From Sphingomonadaceae bacterium (GTDB lineage: Bacteria > Pseudomonadota > Alphaproteobacteria > Sphingomonadales > Sphingomonadaceae): DNA of 64,000 nt. Positions 34,670 to 43,099 of this stretch are shown here, piece by piece. The stretch is from NCBI GenBank assembly GCA_025359445.1, contig JANYGB010000049.1, forward strand, positions 1-64,000, given 5' to 3'. Both the position numbers and the translations under genes were made by a program. Numbering within the stretch: position 1 is the stretch's first letter; each line of letters opens with the position of its first letter. Under the pieces are notes generated by a model that worked only from the letters and a program-made list of their open reading frames with translations, was not told where the DNA came from and made no database searches.

Positions 34670-35347
34670 ATGGCCAATCGCAAAAAACCTGACGGCGGTA
34701 TGCAACCTAACCACGCGCTCAACGTTACCGCGAAAGATGGGGAAAGCGCGCCGCTTGCAATAGCGTCAGCAATCTTGGCCGCACCGTTTCGCCATGCGGC
34801 GACGGCGATGCAAATACACAAAGTGCAATTTGGCCACTTGAAGGGCGGACCGGGTAACGGCGATTATGCAGACGCAATCTCCAGCGTCGGAAAACAGGCA
34901 AGTAGGGGCGATCTGCCTTTTGCAAGCGAACTTCTTGCCGCTCAAGCCTTGTCACTGGATAGCATTTTCACCGAGATGGCGCGGCGTATGGCGCTCAATA
35001 TGGGCGAACATCTGGGTGCAGCGGACACCTATGCGCGAATAGCCCTGAAGGCTCAGGCGCAAAGTCGCGCCACGCTGGAGACACTGGTCAAACTACACCA
35101 GCCGCGCGAGCAGACTGTGCGCCATGTTCATGTGAACGAGGGCGGGCAGGCCGTCATTGCCGATCAATTCCACAATCACGCCGGGGGGCACCAGAATGCA
35201 GAATCAGCCGAACAACCCCATGCAGCCAGAACCGGCGCGGCTGGCAGCGGCCCCGCGATGCTTGGCCATGACCCGAAAGGGAACGTTGTGCCAGTCCCCC
35301 GCGATCAAGAACGCGAAGCGGTGCCGAATGCACGGCGGCAAAGGTAG
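34670..35347 (+). CDS. Element-associated hypothetical protein
   Basis: The 225-residue protein has a long helical middle (ELLAAQALSLDSIFTEMARR, ALNMGEHLGAADTYARIALK, AQAQSRATLETLVKLHQPRE). I recall this as a recurrent, unnamed family in alphaproteobacterial mobile elements. The C-terminal 50 residues are Gly/His-rich and overlap the next gene in another frame. The start at 34670 (MANRKKPDGG) comes two bases after the HUH gene stop. Function unknown. Confidence 0.65.
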   Translation: MANRKKPDGGMQPNHALNVTAKDGESAPLAIASAILAAPFRHAATAMQIHKVQFGHLKGGPGNGDYADAISSVGKQASRGDLPFASELLAAQALSLDSIFTEMARRMALNMGEHLGAADTYARIALKAQAQSRATLETLVKLHQPREQTVRHVHVNEGGQAVIADQFHNHAGGHQNAESAEQPHAARTGAAGSGPAMLGHDPKGNVVPVPRDQEREAVPNARRQR

Positions 35348-35477
35348 CGGTGCGCCTACTGGCAATCGCAACGCTTGGAAACACGGCGCACGCTCAGCTC
35401 AGGCTAATGCTTCGGCTCGATACCTGAAGGCTATGGCGCGTCTGCTTAGCGACTTTTCGGAACCCCCAGCACGCTAA
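35196..35477 (+). CDS. HGGKGSGAPxGNxNAxxHG-motif small protein
   Basis: The 93-residue protein has a Cys/His cluster, PRC-x9-C-x10-C-x2-H (RCLAMTRKGTLC, RCRMHGG), probably zinc-binding. The motif HGGKGSGAPTGNRNAWKHG follows; it is frequent in phage and element proteins and often mis-labelled as a glucan biosynthesis protein. At least about 90 bases of this conserved part overlap the end of the previous gene in a different frame. The stop overlaps the convergent cargo gene by 4 bases. Confidence 0.7.
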   Translation: MQNQPNNPMQPEPARLAAAPRCLAMTRKGTLCQSPAIKNAKRCRMHGGKGSGAPTGNRNAWKHGARSAQANASARYLKAMARLLSDFSEPPAR

Positions 35478-36313
35478 CGGCTACCGGCGCTTGCTGGTGG
35501 CGCAATCGTGAAGTCATATATACGCGAAGCCTCGTCGCCGCCCGTGAAGACAAAAGCATACTCTCCCGGCTCCAGAGGTCCGGTCCTTGCTTCGAAGATC
35601 CCGCCCTTTTGTTCGGTGCTAGTAAACGGAACAGCGCTCTTCAAACTTAGCCCCTTGCGGAACCCTACAATAGAGCTCCCAAAGGCCGACATCCTGCCCA
35701 TCTCTAGTTCCCGATTGCCCTTTTTTGGCTTCAATCGAACTAGCGAAAATGCGTCGGGCGAGTTTACCGCTTCGGAATGTTGCTGGCCGAAGTCGCTGAC
35801 AGCCGCGTCATTCTTATCGAAGTAAAAGTAGAACGTGGGCGAGGTGCTCAAAACGGTTCGCGCGCTGGTTTCGCCGGGGAGCAACATTTTTGCGACGAGC
35901 GGGAATATGATGCTGCCGTTCCCTGAGGTCTTCATTCCGCTTGATTTGGCCGCAACTAGATGGGTCAATCCACTCGGTTTCTGCCAATCTTGCACCAGAT
36001 AAATCCCCGGAGAATGGCGCACGAGCGGATCGGTGGAAGCGTCGTCACCTGCTATGCCGCGTGATGCGTTTATGCTCGCGCAACGGCTTACCATTGCAGC
36101 GAGAATCCTTTCTGACACGCCAGCATTTTTCAGCGCGATAACCGAGGAAATGGAAGTGTCGTAGTTGCATGGCTCACTATTGATTTTTGCGACAAGTAGT
36201 TCGTCGCCAAGCCCTTGCTTCACGAGTGACAGCACGCCGTCATTAGTCATGGTTTCGGCTTGTACCGATACCGAACAGGCAAGCAGAACCGCCGCCCAAA
36301 TGATCTTTTTCAC
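35474..36313 (-). CDS. Exported cargo protein with short helical repeat-like N-terminal domain
   Basis: The 279-residue protein has a GTG start with ribosome site GAGGGGG seven bases before it. The signal peptide is IIWAAVLLACSVSVQA. Residues after it (VLSLVKQGLGDELLVAKINS, then ALKNAGVSERILAAMV) form a helical module known from many secreted bacterial proteins of unknown role. The rest is beta-rich with FYFYFDKND and EPGEYAFVFTGG. It is the only gene of the element on the minus strand and not a mobility function, so it is the candidate cargo. Codon use is less GC-rich than in the host genes. Confidence 0.7.
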   Translation of the reverse strand: MKKIIWAAVLLACSVSVQAETMTNDGVLSLVKQGLGDELLVAKINSEPCNYDTSISSVIALKNAGVSERILAAMVSRCASINASRGIAGDDASTDPLVRHSPGIYLVQDWQKPSGLTHLVAAKSSGMKTSGNGSIIFPLVAKMLLPGETSARTVLSTSPTFYFYFDKNDAAVSDFGQQHSEAVNSPDAFSLVRLKPKKGNRELEMGRMSAFGSSIVGFRKGLSLKSAVPFTSTEQKGGIFEARTGPLEPGEYAFVFTGGDEASRIYDFTIAPPASAGSR

Positions 36314-36487
36314 TGACTTACCCCCTCTGGACTGGCTCCAGAATTGCAAACCTAGCGTTTTCGAGATCGGTCACAAGTGATTGTTGGAAAGACGCTCCGC
36401 TGAAGCCTCAAGCGAACGCTCTATAGGGGAGCGTTTGAGGGAACGAGCGCACAATGAATGACATTTATCAATGGTTTCAATGCTAAA

Positions 36488-36501
36488 TGGCGGACAGGGT
36501 G
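36488..36501. repeat. Right attachment repeat inside tRNA-Ser
   Basis: TGGCGGACAGGGTG, identical to 30712-30725, covers the encoded CCA and acceptor/T-stem bases of the tRNA. Confidence 0.8.
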
Positions 36502-36577
36502 GGATTCGAACCCACGGTGAGCTTGCACCCACGGCGGTTTTCAAGACCGCTGCATTCGACCACTCTGCCACCTGTCC
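36488..36577 (-). tRNA. tRNA-Ser (anticodon UGA)
   Basis: This is a 90-base tRNA on the minus strand. Acceptor GGACAGG pairs with CCTGTCC, the discriminator is G, and CCA is encoded at 36490-36488. The D arm is GGCAGAGTGGTCGAATGC. The anticodon stem-loop has TGA at 36543-36541, followed by the long variable arm typical of serine tRNAs and TTCGAATCCC in the T loop. It reads UCA codons. Its 3' end is the integration site, and integration regenerated an intact gene. Confidence 0.96.
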
Positions 36578-36652
36578 TACAATCGGGCCAGCTACCCGGT
36601 TTGGGCGACGCGGGCAATTCCCGAATCGCGCGCGGTGTGACACACTGGCTGC

Positions 36653-37768
36653 ATGAACCGTGGCCGCACCGTCAAACTTGTTTCCGCTCCCGTGTTGGCG
36701 GCTATGCTGCTGTCGGTGCCGCAGAGTGCCGTTCCGGCGCAGGTCGGACCTGTGCTGCCAGGTCCGGTAGTCCAGCAGATACCCGCGCCCGCGTCGGTTC
36801 AGCTGGCGGCATCGGCACCTGATGAAGCGGCAGGCTTTCAGGGCTATCTCCAGCTGCTCAGCGCGCGCGCCCGCAGCGAAGGGGTGCGTGAGGCGACCAT
36901 CGCGGCGATGACTGCGGGCCTGACGGTCAACCCGCGGGTGATCGCGCTCGACCGCGCACAACCGGGCAGCACGCCCAATTCACCCCCGGCGTTCTGGCCT
37001 TATTACCGCGATCATGTCGATGCGGCGCGAATCAATGGCGGGCGCGCAATGCTGGCCGATACCGCCATGCAAACGCCCGCAATCGAGGCTGAATTCGGCG
37101 TTCCGGCCAAAATCCTCATGGCAATCTGGGGTCACGAGACTTTTTACGGCAAGGTTAAAGGCGATTTTGATCTGCCGCGCTCACTCGCCACACTTGCTTA
37201 CGAAGGTCGCCGCCGCCAATTGTTCGCCGATGAATTTATCGCCTTGATGAAGATGGCCGATCGCGGCGTGCCGCGCAGCCAGATGACCGGGAGTTGGGCC
37301 GGCGCGTTTGGCAACCCCCAGTTCCTGCCGACGATCTACTTGCGTCTTGCGCGCGATGGCGACGGCGATGGCCGAGCCGATATCTGGAACAGCCGCGCCG
37401 ATACGCTCGCTTCAATCGCGAACTATTTCCGCGATGCCGGATGGAAGCGCGGCGAGCCGTGGGGCGTGCCGGTTACCGTGCCGCCAGCGTTTGACCGCAC
37501 GGCGCTGCCCGAAAAGCTTGAAGCGCCCAGCTGCCGTGCGGTTCACGCCCGCCATTCGGCTTGGCGGACTGTGGCTGAATGGAAGGCGCTCGGGTTGTCT
37601 CCGCAAGCTGCGATCGACGATATGGCCATGGCGACGCTGTTCGAACCCGACGGCGCAGGAAATGGTGCATTCCTGTTAACCGGTAATTATCGCGTTATCC
37701 TGCATTATAACTGCTCGAACTACTACGCACTGTCGGTGGGGTTGCTTGCGGATGAGATTGCCCGATAA
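36653..37768 (+). CDS. Lytic murein transglycosylase (MltB/SltB type)
   Basis: The 371-residue exported enzyme has an N-terminal signal-like segment (SAPVLAAMLLSVPQSAVPA). The catalytic Glu162 lies in WGHETFYG. Family motifs include LATLAYEGRRRQLF, MTGSWAGAFGNPQFLP, DGDGDGRADIWNSRADTLAS and GNYRVILHYNCSNYYALSV. It cleaves the glycan strand to 1,6-anhydromuramic products. It overlaps rlpA by 17 bases, and the downstream genes are also envelope enzymes. Confidence 0.93.
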   Translation: MNRGRTVKLVSAPVLAAMLLSVPQSAVPAQVGPVLPGPVVQQIPAPASVQLAASAPDEAAGFQGYLQLLSARARSEGVREATIAAMTAGLTVNPRVIALDRAQPGSTPNSPPAFWPYYRDHVDAARINGGRAMLADTAMQTPAIEAEFGVPAKILMAIWGHETFYGKVKGDFDLPRSLATLAYEGRRRQLFADEFIALMKMADRGVPRSQMTGSWAGAFGNPQFLPTIYLRLARDGDGDGRADIWNSRADTLASIANYFRDAGWKRGEPWGVPVTVPPAFDRTALPEKLEAPSCRAVHARHSAWRTVAEWKALGLSPQAAIDDMAMATLFEPDGAGNGAFLLTGNYRVILHYNCSNYYALSVGLLADEIAR

Positions 37769-38699
37769 TAAGTTCCTGCCGCTTGCGGCGCTGACCCTGC
37801 TCGCAGGCTGCGGCGGCGGAGCGCGACCCTATGATGCCGGTCAGAACCCCGCTGCGATTGGCGGTCCCTCAGCCGATTTCCCGATGGTGCTAGGCGCGCC
37901 GTTTACGGTCGACGGGGTGACTTACACCCCTTCGGACACGATGAATTACGATGCGGTTGGCTATGCCGCGGTGAGCGATGCGGGCGGCGCGACCGTCACT
38001 GCGGCGCACCGCACGATGCCGCTGCCGAGCTATATCGAAGTAACTGCACTTGAAACCGGCAAGACCATCCTCGTCCGGGTCGAGCGGCGCGGACCGATGA
38101 ACGGCAAGTCGCTGATCGAGCTATCGCCAGGGGCCGCAGCCCAGCTCGGCATCGCGGCAAATCCGCGCGCCGCCGTGCGCGTGCGGCGGATGAACCCGAT
38201 CGAACAGGACCGCGCGCTGCTGCGCATGGGCCAGCCCGCACCTGCGCGGATGGATACGCCCAAATCGCTGCTCACGGTGCTCGGCCGCAAGCTCGACCAG
38301 CAGGAGGGTATTGTTCGTCCTGTTGCGCTGCCGGTTCCTGAACCCAGCGCGGCTCCTGCACCCGCACCAGCTCAAACGCCAGTCAAAATCAAACCAGGCA
38401 AACCGGTGCCTAAGCCCAAGCCGGTGCCTGCACCATTGCCGGCAGCCAACCCCACGCCTGCGCCCGCTCCAGCACCCAAGCCAGCGCTGCACGGCAAATT
38501 CGCTGTTCAAGTTGGTGCCTTCTCAAGCCGGGCAAACGCTGAAACTGCGGCGAAGCAGACCGGCGGGTCGGTATCGCCAGCGGGCAAACTGTGGCGGGTG
38601 CGAATGGGTCCGTTCAGTTCCGAAGCAGAAGCCAAGGCTGCGCTGGCGAAGGCCAAGACAGCAGGGTATAGCGACGCGCGAATCCAGCGCGCGGACTAG
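37752..38699 (+). CDS. rlpA: RlpA-like septal lipoprotein with SPOR domain
   Basis: This 315-residue lipoprotein has the lipobox LLAGC near residue 19. The double-psi beta-barrel domain includes TYTPSDTMNYDAVGYAAVSD and VRVERRGPMNGKSLIELS. A long Pro/Ala/Lys linker follows, then a SPOR domain (FAVQVGAFSSRANAETAAKQ to YSDARIQ) that binds denuded glycan. In the canonical RlpA core the site is G-x-A-S-x-Y with a catalytic Asp/His pair; here the region reads SDTMNYDAVG, so lytic activity is uncertain. ATG 37752 gives the best lipoprotein signal. Confidence 0.88.
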   Translation: MRLPDNKFLPLAALTLLAGCGGGARPYDAGQNPAAIGGPSADFPMVLGAPFTVDGVTYTPSDTMNYDAVGYAAVSDAGGATVTAAHRTMPLPSYIEVTALETGKTILVRVERRGPMNGKSLIELSPGAAAQLGIAANPRAAVRVRRMNPIEQDRALLRMGQPAPARMDTPKSLLTVLGRKLDQQEGIVRPVALPVPEPSAAPAPAPAQTPVKIKPGKPVPKPKPVPAPLPAANPTPAPAPAPKPALHGKFAVQVGAFSSRANAETAAKQTGGSVSPAGKLWRVRMGPFSSEAEAKAALAKAKTAGYSDARIQRAD

Positions 38700-38749
38700 G
38701 CAGTCCCGCCGCGCGTGCTGGCCCAAAGGCGGCGCGCAGGGGACGGGTT

Positions 38750-39919
38750 TTGTCGATCAAGCCATGGTTGCTGCCGAGCGCGTTGGCGCTGCCTGCACTG
38801 GCGCTCGCGGTTGACCAGTCGGCACCGGTTGCCAGCGTTCCGGTTCCGCCCGGCGCGGCTGCCGCACCGATCGCGCTACTCGCCGATCTGAGCTCGGGCC
38901 AGGTGCTTTACGCCCGGGCTGCCAACCAGCGCTTCCTCCCCGCCTCGATAACCAAGGCAATGACCGCACTCATCGCGTTCGACTTGATCGCCGCTGGCAA
39001 ATTGCATGAGGACGATTTGATCACGGTGCGGCCCGAGACCGCGCAGCGCTGGGCCGGGAAGGGCACCACACTCAATCTGCGCGGCAGTGAAAGGGTCAGC
39101 GTGCGCGATCTGCTGCTGGGCACCACGACTGTTTCTGCCAACGACGCCGCAGTGGTGCTGGGCGAAGGCGCCTTGGGCTCGATCGATGCCTGGACCGCCG
39201 CGATGAACGCGCGCGCCGCTGCGCTGGGGATGAGCGGAAGCCACTTCGCCAGTGCCAACGGCTTTCCCGATCACGGCCGAACCTATGTCACCGCGAACGA
39301 TCTGGTCCGCTTGGCGATGGCGTTGACCGAGCAACATTCAGCGCTTTTCCAACGCTATTTCGGGCATCCGGCAATGGTCTGGCGCGGCGCTACCTTGCGC
39401 AGTCACGATCCGTTCGCGGGGTTGCTGTCGGGAGCGGACGGAATCAAGACCGGGCACAGTTATGAGGCCGGGTTCAATTTCCTCGGCTCGGTCACGCGCG
39501 GCAATCGGCGGGTTGTGCTGGTGATCGGCCATGCACAGACCGAACCGGGCCGGGCCAAGGCCGCCAAAGCGTTGGCCGAATGGGGCTATCAGACGTGGGA
39601 CAGCCGCTCCTTCTTGACCCCCCAATTCATGGTAGGTGTAGCCAAAGTTCAGGGCGGTACAGCGCGCAATGTCGAGCTTGGAGTTCCGCGAAGTTTTGCT
39701 TTGAGTTTGCCGAAAGGCTCCATCGTTCGCCTAGGCGGGCACATCAACTACGTCGGCCCGCTGCACGCGCCCCTCGCCAGGGGCCAGCAGGTTGCCACAC
39801 TCGAAATGCATATTGCTGGGCAGCCGGATCACACGTTGCCCCTGATAACTTTACAGGCAGTAGAGCCCGCCGGGCCAATCGACAGGATCGTCAATGGCCT
39901 GCTAGGGTTGTTGCCATGA
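38750..39919 (+). CDS. D-alanyl-D-alanine carboxypeptidase (PBP5/DacA family)
   Basis: The 389-residue exported penicillin-binding protein has a TTG start and a signal segment (LLPSALALPALALA). Active-site motifs are SITK (S66, K69), SAND and IKTGHS. A C-terminal PBP5-type beta domain ends with an amphipathic helix (PIDRIVNGLLGLLP), the usual peripheral membrane anchor. It removes the terminal D-Ala of peptidoglycan stem peptides. The stop overlaps tmk as ATGA. Confidence 0.93.
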   Translation: MSIKPWLLPSALALPALALAVDQSAPVASVPVPPGAAAAPIALLADLSSGQVLYARAANQRFLPASITKAMTALIAFDLIAAGKLHEDDLITVRPETAQRWAGKGTTLNLRGSERVSVRDLLLGTTTVSANDAAVVLGEGALGSIDAWTAAMNARAAALGMSGSHFASANGFPDHGRTYVTANDLVRLAMALTEQHSALFQRYFGHPAMVWRGATLRSHDPFAGLLSGADGIKTGHSYEAGFNFLGSVTRGNRRVVLVIGHAQTEPGRAKAAKALAEWGYQTWDSRSFLTPQFMVGVAKVQGGTARNVELGVPRSFALSLPKGSIVRLGGHINYVGPLHAPLARGQQVATLEMHIAGQPDHTLPLITLQAVEPAGPIDRIVNGLLGLLP

Positions 39920-40551
39920 AACGCGGCAAATTTATTGCATTCGAGGGCGGGGAGGGGGCGGGCAAGAGCACGCAGGCCCGCCTGCTCGCCGATGCACTGG
40001 CGGCGCGCGGGATTGCCTGCGTGGTCACTCGGGAGCCGGGCGGAACCCCCGGGGCCGAGGCGATCCGCACCCTGCTGCTCAGGACGGCGGGTGAGGGGTG
40101 GCATCCGCGCGCCGAGGCGCTGCTGTTCGCCGCCGCGCGTTCGGACCATGTCGAACGGCTGATCTTGCCTGCACTTGAGGCCGGCAAATGGGTGATTTGT
40201 GACCGCTTCGTTGATTCAAGCCGCGCTTATCAGGGCGGCGCTGGCGGGTTGGGCGATGCTGAGGTGATGGCGCTGCACCGGGCCGGGAGCGCGGGATTGC
40301 TGCCCGATCTGACTTTGCTGATTGAAGTTTCGCCTGAAACCGCGACGGCCCGCGCCGCCGCCCGCGACGGCGACATGGCGGACCGGATTGGCGGCCGCAA
40401 TGCCGCTTATCATGCCCGCGTGGCAGGGGCTTTCGCCGATCTGGCGGCGGCAGAACCGGTCCGGTTTGCGCGGATCTCTGGCGATGAGACAGCAGATGTG
40501 GTCCATCGGCACGTGCTCGCCGCGCTGGCGCCCTTGTTGGGCGCGGCATGA
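39916..40551 (+). CDS. tmk: Thymidylate kinase
   Basis: The 211-residue product has the P-loop EGGEGAGKST near residue 9, the DRF substrate motif (VICDRFVDSSRAYQG) and the TREPGGTPGAE loop. It phosphorylates dTMP to dTDP. ATG 39916 overlaps the preceding stop (ATGA). A long upstream open stretch belongs to another frame of the carboxypeptidase gene and is not coding. The tmk-holB-metG-tatD-MBL order is a common alphaproteobacterial run. Confidence 0.96.
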   Translation: MKRGKFIAFEGGEGAGKSTQARLLADALAARGIACVVTREPGGTPGAEAIRTLLLRTAGEGWHPRAEALLFAAARSDHVERLILPALEAGKWVICDRFVDSSRAYQGGAGGLGDAEVMALHRAGSAGLLPDLTLLIEVSPETATARAAARDGDMADRIGGRNAAYHARVAGAFADLAAAEPVRFARISGDETADVVHRHVLAALAPLLGAA

Positions 40552-41507
40552 GCGAGTTGCTCGGCCATGACGAAGCCTGGCGCGAATGGAACAGCGCGCT
40601 GGGTTCGGCGCGGATGCATCATGCGTGGATCCTGACCGGGCTCAAGGGTCTCGGCAAAGCGCAGTTCGCGCGTGCGGCGGCGGCGCAATTGGTCGCGGAA
40701 CCGGGCATGAAGCAACCGCCGGTCGAGATGCATCCCGATATCCTGATCCCCGAGCACCCGCCGGAAAACAAGGAAGAGGTTAAAAAGCGCGAAGACGGCC
40801 AGGCTTACAAGCGCAAACGCTCGATTCCGATCGATGAAATTCGACTACTGCGGAGACGGCTTGAAACCCGGCCGACACTGGGCCACCGGCGTGTCGTGAT
40901 CATCGACCCCGCCGATGAGCTTGAAAGGAGCGCGGCCAACGCTTTGCTGAAAAGCCTTGAGGAACCGCCCGAAGGCACGTTTTTCCTGTTGGTAACGCAC
41001 CGGCTTGGGCGGCTGCTCCCGACCTTGCGCTCGCGCTGCCGGGTGTTGCGGTTCGCCCCGCTAGCCGGCGATCAGATCGAACGGATCCTGCGCGAATCCG
41101 CCCCCGATGCCGATGCTCCGACCCGCGCCGCCGCAGTTGCCGCCGCCAAGGGATCGCCCGGCGCGGCGCTCGAATTCGTCGCGCAGGACCTGGGCACACT
41201 ACACCAGTTAATGCTCCGCTTGATCGCAGAGGGTGACGAGCACTTCGCCTTGCGCGGCGCGCTGGCAGAGGAAATCGGCGCACGGCCAAGCCGTGAACGC
41301 CAGCAAGCCGCGATCGATCTCGCCCGCGCAGTGGTCGCGGCCGAGCTGGGGCATCAGACCGCACGCGATGGCCGGGTGATCGAAGCGCATGGGCAATTGG
41401 TCCGGCTTGGCGCGCAATTACCAACCTACAACTTCGACCCAGGTCTCGTCGCCATGGAACTCGGGGCCTTGCTGGCGACGCTGGCCATGCCTAGAGAGAG
41501 CGCTTGA
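40548..41507 (+). CDS. holB: DNA polymerase III delta' subunit
   Basis: This 319-residue clamp-loader AAA+ protein has a P-loop-like GLKGLGKAQ, the sensor region ELERSAANALLKSLEEPPEG and SRC (TLRSRCRVLRF). The zinc-binding cysteines of other clamp-loader subunits are absent; MHPDILIPEHPPENKEEVKK stands in that region. It acts with the tau and delta subunits to load the beta clamp. It overlaps tmk by ATGA and the metG reading frame by TTGA. Confidence 0.93.
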   Translation: MSELLGHDEAWREWNSALGSARMHHAWILTGLKGLGKAQFARAAAAQLVAEPGMKQPPVEMHPDILIPEHPPENKEEVKKREDGQAYKRKRSIPIDEIRLLRRRLETRPTLGHRRVVIIDPADELERSAANALLKSLEEPPEGTFFLLVTHRLGRLLPTLRSRCRVLRFAPLAGDQIERILRESAPDADAPTRAAAVAAAKGSPGAALEFVAQDLGTLHQLMLRLIAEGDEHFALRGALAEEIGARPSRERQQAAIDLARAVVAAELGHQTARDGRVIEAHGQLVRLGAQLPTYNFDPGLVAMELGALLATLAMPRESA

Positions 41508-41533
41508 CCCCGACAGAAAGCGCATTGCCGGCC

Positions 41534-43099
41534 ATGGCCGAACCATATTACATCACCACCGCAATCAGCTATCCCAACGGACGTCCGCATATCGGCCATG
41601 CCTATGAGGCCATCGCCGCCGATGTCATCGCGCGGTTCCAGCGGATGCAGGGCCGCGATGTCCGGTTCGTAACGGGCACCGACGAGCACGGCCTGAAGAT
41701 GGTCAAAACAGCACGCGAGCAAGGTGTGGAGGTACAAGCGTTGTGTGACGAAATGTCGTCATATTTCAAAGATATGTGCGACAAACTTAACATATCCTAC
41801 GACCGTTTCATTCGCACCAATGAAGCTGCGCACCACGAAGCAAGCGTGGCCATCTGGGAGGCGATGAAAGCCAATGGTGATCTCTACCTCGATCGCTATG
41901 AAGGGTGGTATTCGGTCCGCGATGAGGCGTTCTATGAAGAGAAGGAGCTGAGCGACGGGGCAGGGGGTGAGAAGCTTTCCCCGCAAGGCACGCCGGTCGA
42001 ATGGACCGTTGAGGAAAGCTGGTTTTTCAAGCTTTCGAACTATGCGCAGAAGTTGCTCGAACATTACGCCGCCAATCCCGACTTCATCCGCCCCGAAACC
42101 CGCCGCAACGAGGTGCTCAAATTCGTCGAAGGGGGCCTGCGCGATCTCAGTGTGTCGCGCACCAGCTTCGATTGGGGCGTCAAGGTCCCAGGCTCGCCCG
42201 ACCACGTTATGTACGTCTGGGTCGACGCGCTGACGGCTTACATGAGCGCGCTGGGCTACCCCGACCAAGGCGGCGACTGGGGCAAATACTGGCCCGCCGA
42301 TTTGCACCTGATCGGCAAGGATATTGTCCGGTTCCACACGGTTTATTGGCCAGCGTTCCTGATGTCAGCCAAACTGCCGCTGCCCAAGCAGGTGTTCGGA
42401 CACGGCTTCCTGCTCGCGCGCGGTGGCGAGAAGATGTCGAAGTCGCTGGGCAACGTGGTCGATCCGCTCGAACTTGCAGACAGCTTCGGGGTCGATGCGC
42501 TGCGCTATTTCTTTATGCGCGAAGTGAGTTTCGGGCAGGATGGGAGTTATTCCGCCGAAGCGATTGTTGGCCGCGGCAACACCGAGCTTGGCAATGCTTT
42601 CGGCAATCTGGCCCAGCGTGTGCTGAGTTTTATCGCCAAAAATCTTGGCGGCTCCTTGCCGAAAATGCGCGGTCAACAACCGGCAGACGAGGCGCTGTTG
42701 GCGACGGTTGGTGCTGCGGTCCAACGAGATATTCCGGCGGCATTTGCGGACCTCGCGCTGCAGCAGGGCATCGATCACTGGCTCCAGGCCTGCTTTGCCT
42801 GCAACCAGTATGTCGACGAACAGGCCCCGTGGGCGCTGCGCAAAACCGACCCGGAACGGATGGAGTGCGTGCTGGCCGCGCTGTACATCTGCATTGCCCA
42901 GCTTGCGACTGCGATCCTGCCCGTAATTCCCGGCAAGGCCGGCGAACTGCTTGATCTGATGGGCGTCCTGCAAGCCAACCGGAGCTATCAGGGCATCGGT
43001 GCACAGTGGTATCCCGCCTTGGCGGAAAGCAGTTTCCGGCTTCCCGCGCCAACACCGCTGTTCCCCCGGCTCGAACTACCGACGGAAGCAGACGCCTGA
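41534..43099 (+). CDS. metG: Methionyl-tRNA synthetase
   Basis: The 521-residue class I enzyme has the HIGH box PHIGHAY, the KMSKS box GGEKMSKSLGN, and an anticodon-binding helical domain at the end. It lacks the four-cysteine zinc knuckle and the C-terminal tRNA-binding domain, so it is the short type. MAEPYYITTAISYPNG at 41534 is the family N-terminus. An in-frame TTG at 41504, overlapping the holB stop, would add 10 residues and may be the true coupled start. Confidence 0.95.
   Translation: MAEPYYITTAISYPNGRPHIGHAYEAIAADVIARFQRMQGRDVRFVTGTDEHGLKMVKTAREQGVEVQALCDEMSSYFKDMCDKLNISYDRFIRTNEAAHHEASVAIWEAMKANGDLYLDRYEGWYSVRDEAFYEEKELSDGAGGEKLSPQGTPVEWTVEESWFFKLSNYAQKLLEHYAANPDFIRPETRRNEVLKFVEGGLRDLSVSRTSFDWGVKVPGSPDHVMYVWVDALTAYMSALGYPDQGGDWGKYWPADLHLIGKDIVRFHTVYWPAFLMSAKLPLPKQVFGHGFLLARGGEKMSKSLGNVVDPLELADSFGVDALRYFFMREVSFGQDGSYSAEAIVGRGNTELGNAFGNLAQRVLSFIAKNLGGSLPKMRGQQPADEALLATVGAAVQRDIPAAFADLALQQGIDHWLQACFACNQYVDEQAPWALRKTDPERMECVLAALYICIAQLATAILPVIPGKAGELLDLMGVLQANRSYQGIGAQWYPALAESSFRLPAPTPLFPRLELPTEADA

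Larger units (their letters stand above)
30712..36501. mobile_element. Integrative element of about 5.8 kb in tRNA-Ser(UGA)
   Basis: The element is bounded by direct 14-bp copies of TGGCGGACAGGGTG, which is the 3' end of the tRNA-Ser gene at the right. It holds a P4-type integrase just inside the left end, an AlpA-like regulator, a winged-helix protein, a HUH-type Rep candidate, several tiny overlapping genes and an exported cargo protein. No phage structural, conjugation or antibiotic resistance genes are present. It must therefore borrow transfer functions (a mobilisable element, phage satellite or integrated Rep plasmid). The integrase sits at the end away from the tRNA. Confidence 0.85.

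Noticed and set aside
36402..36434. Hairpin CCTCAA..ACGCTC/GAGCGTTTGAGG as terminator of tRNA-Ser
   Set aside because: It has a 4-base bulge and no T-run on the minus strand; it may be an integrase arm or chance structure, so it is not listed as a feature.
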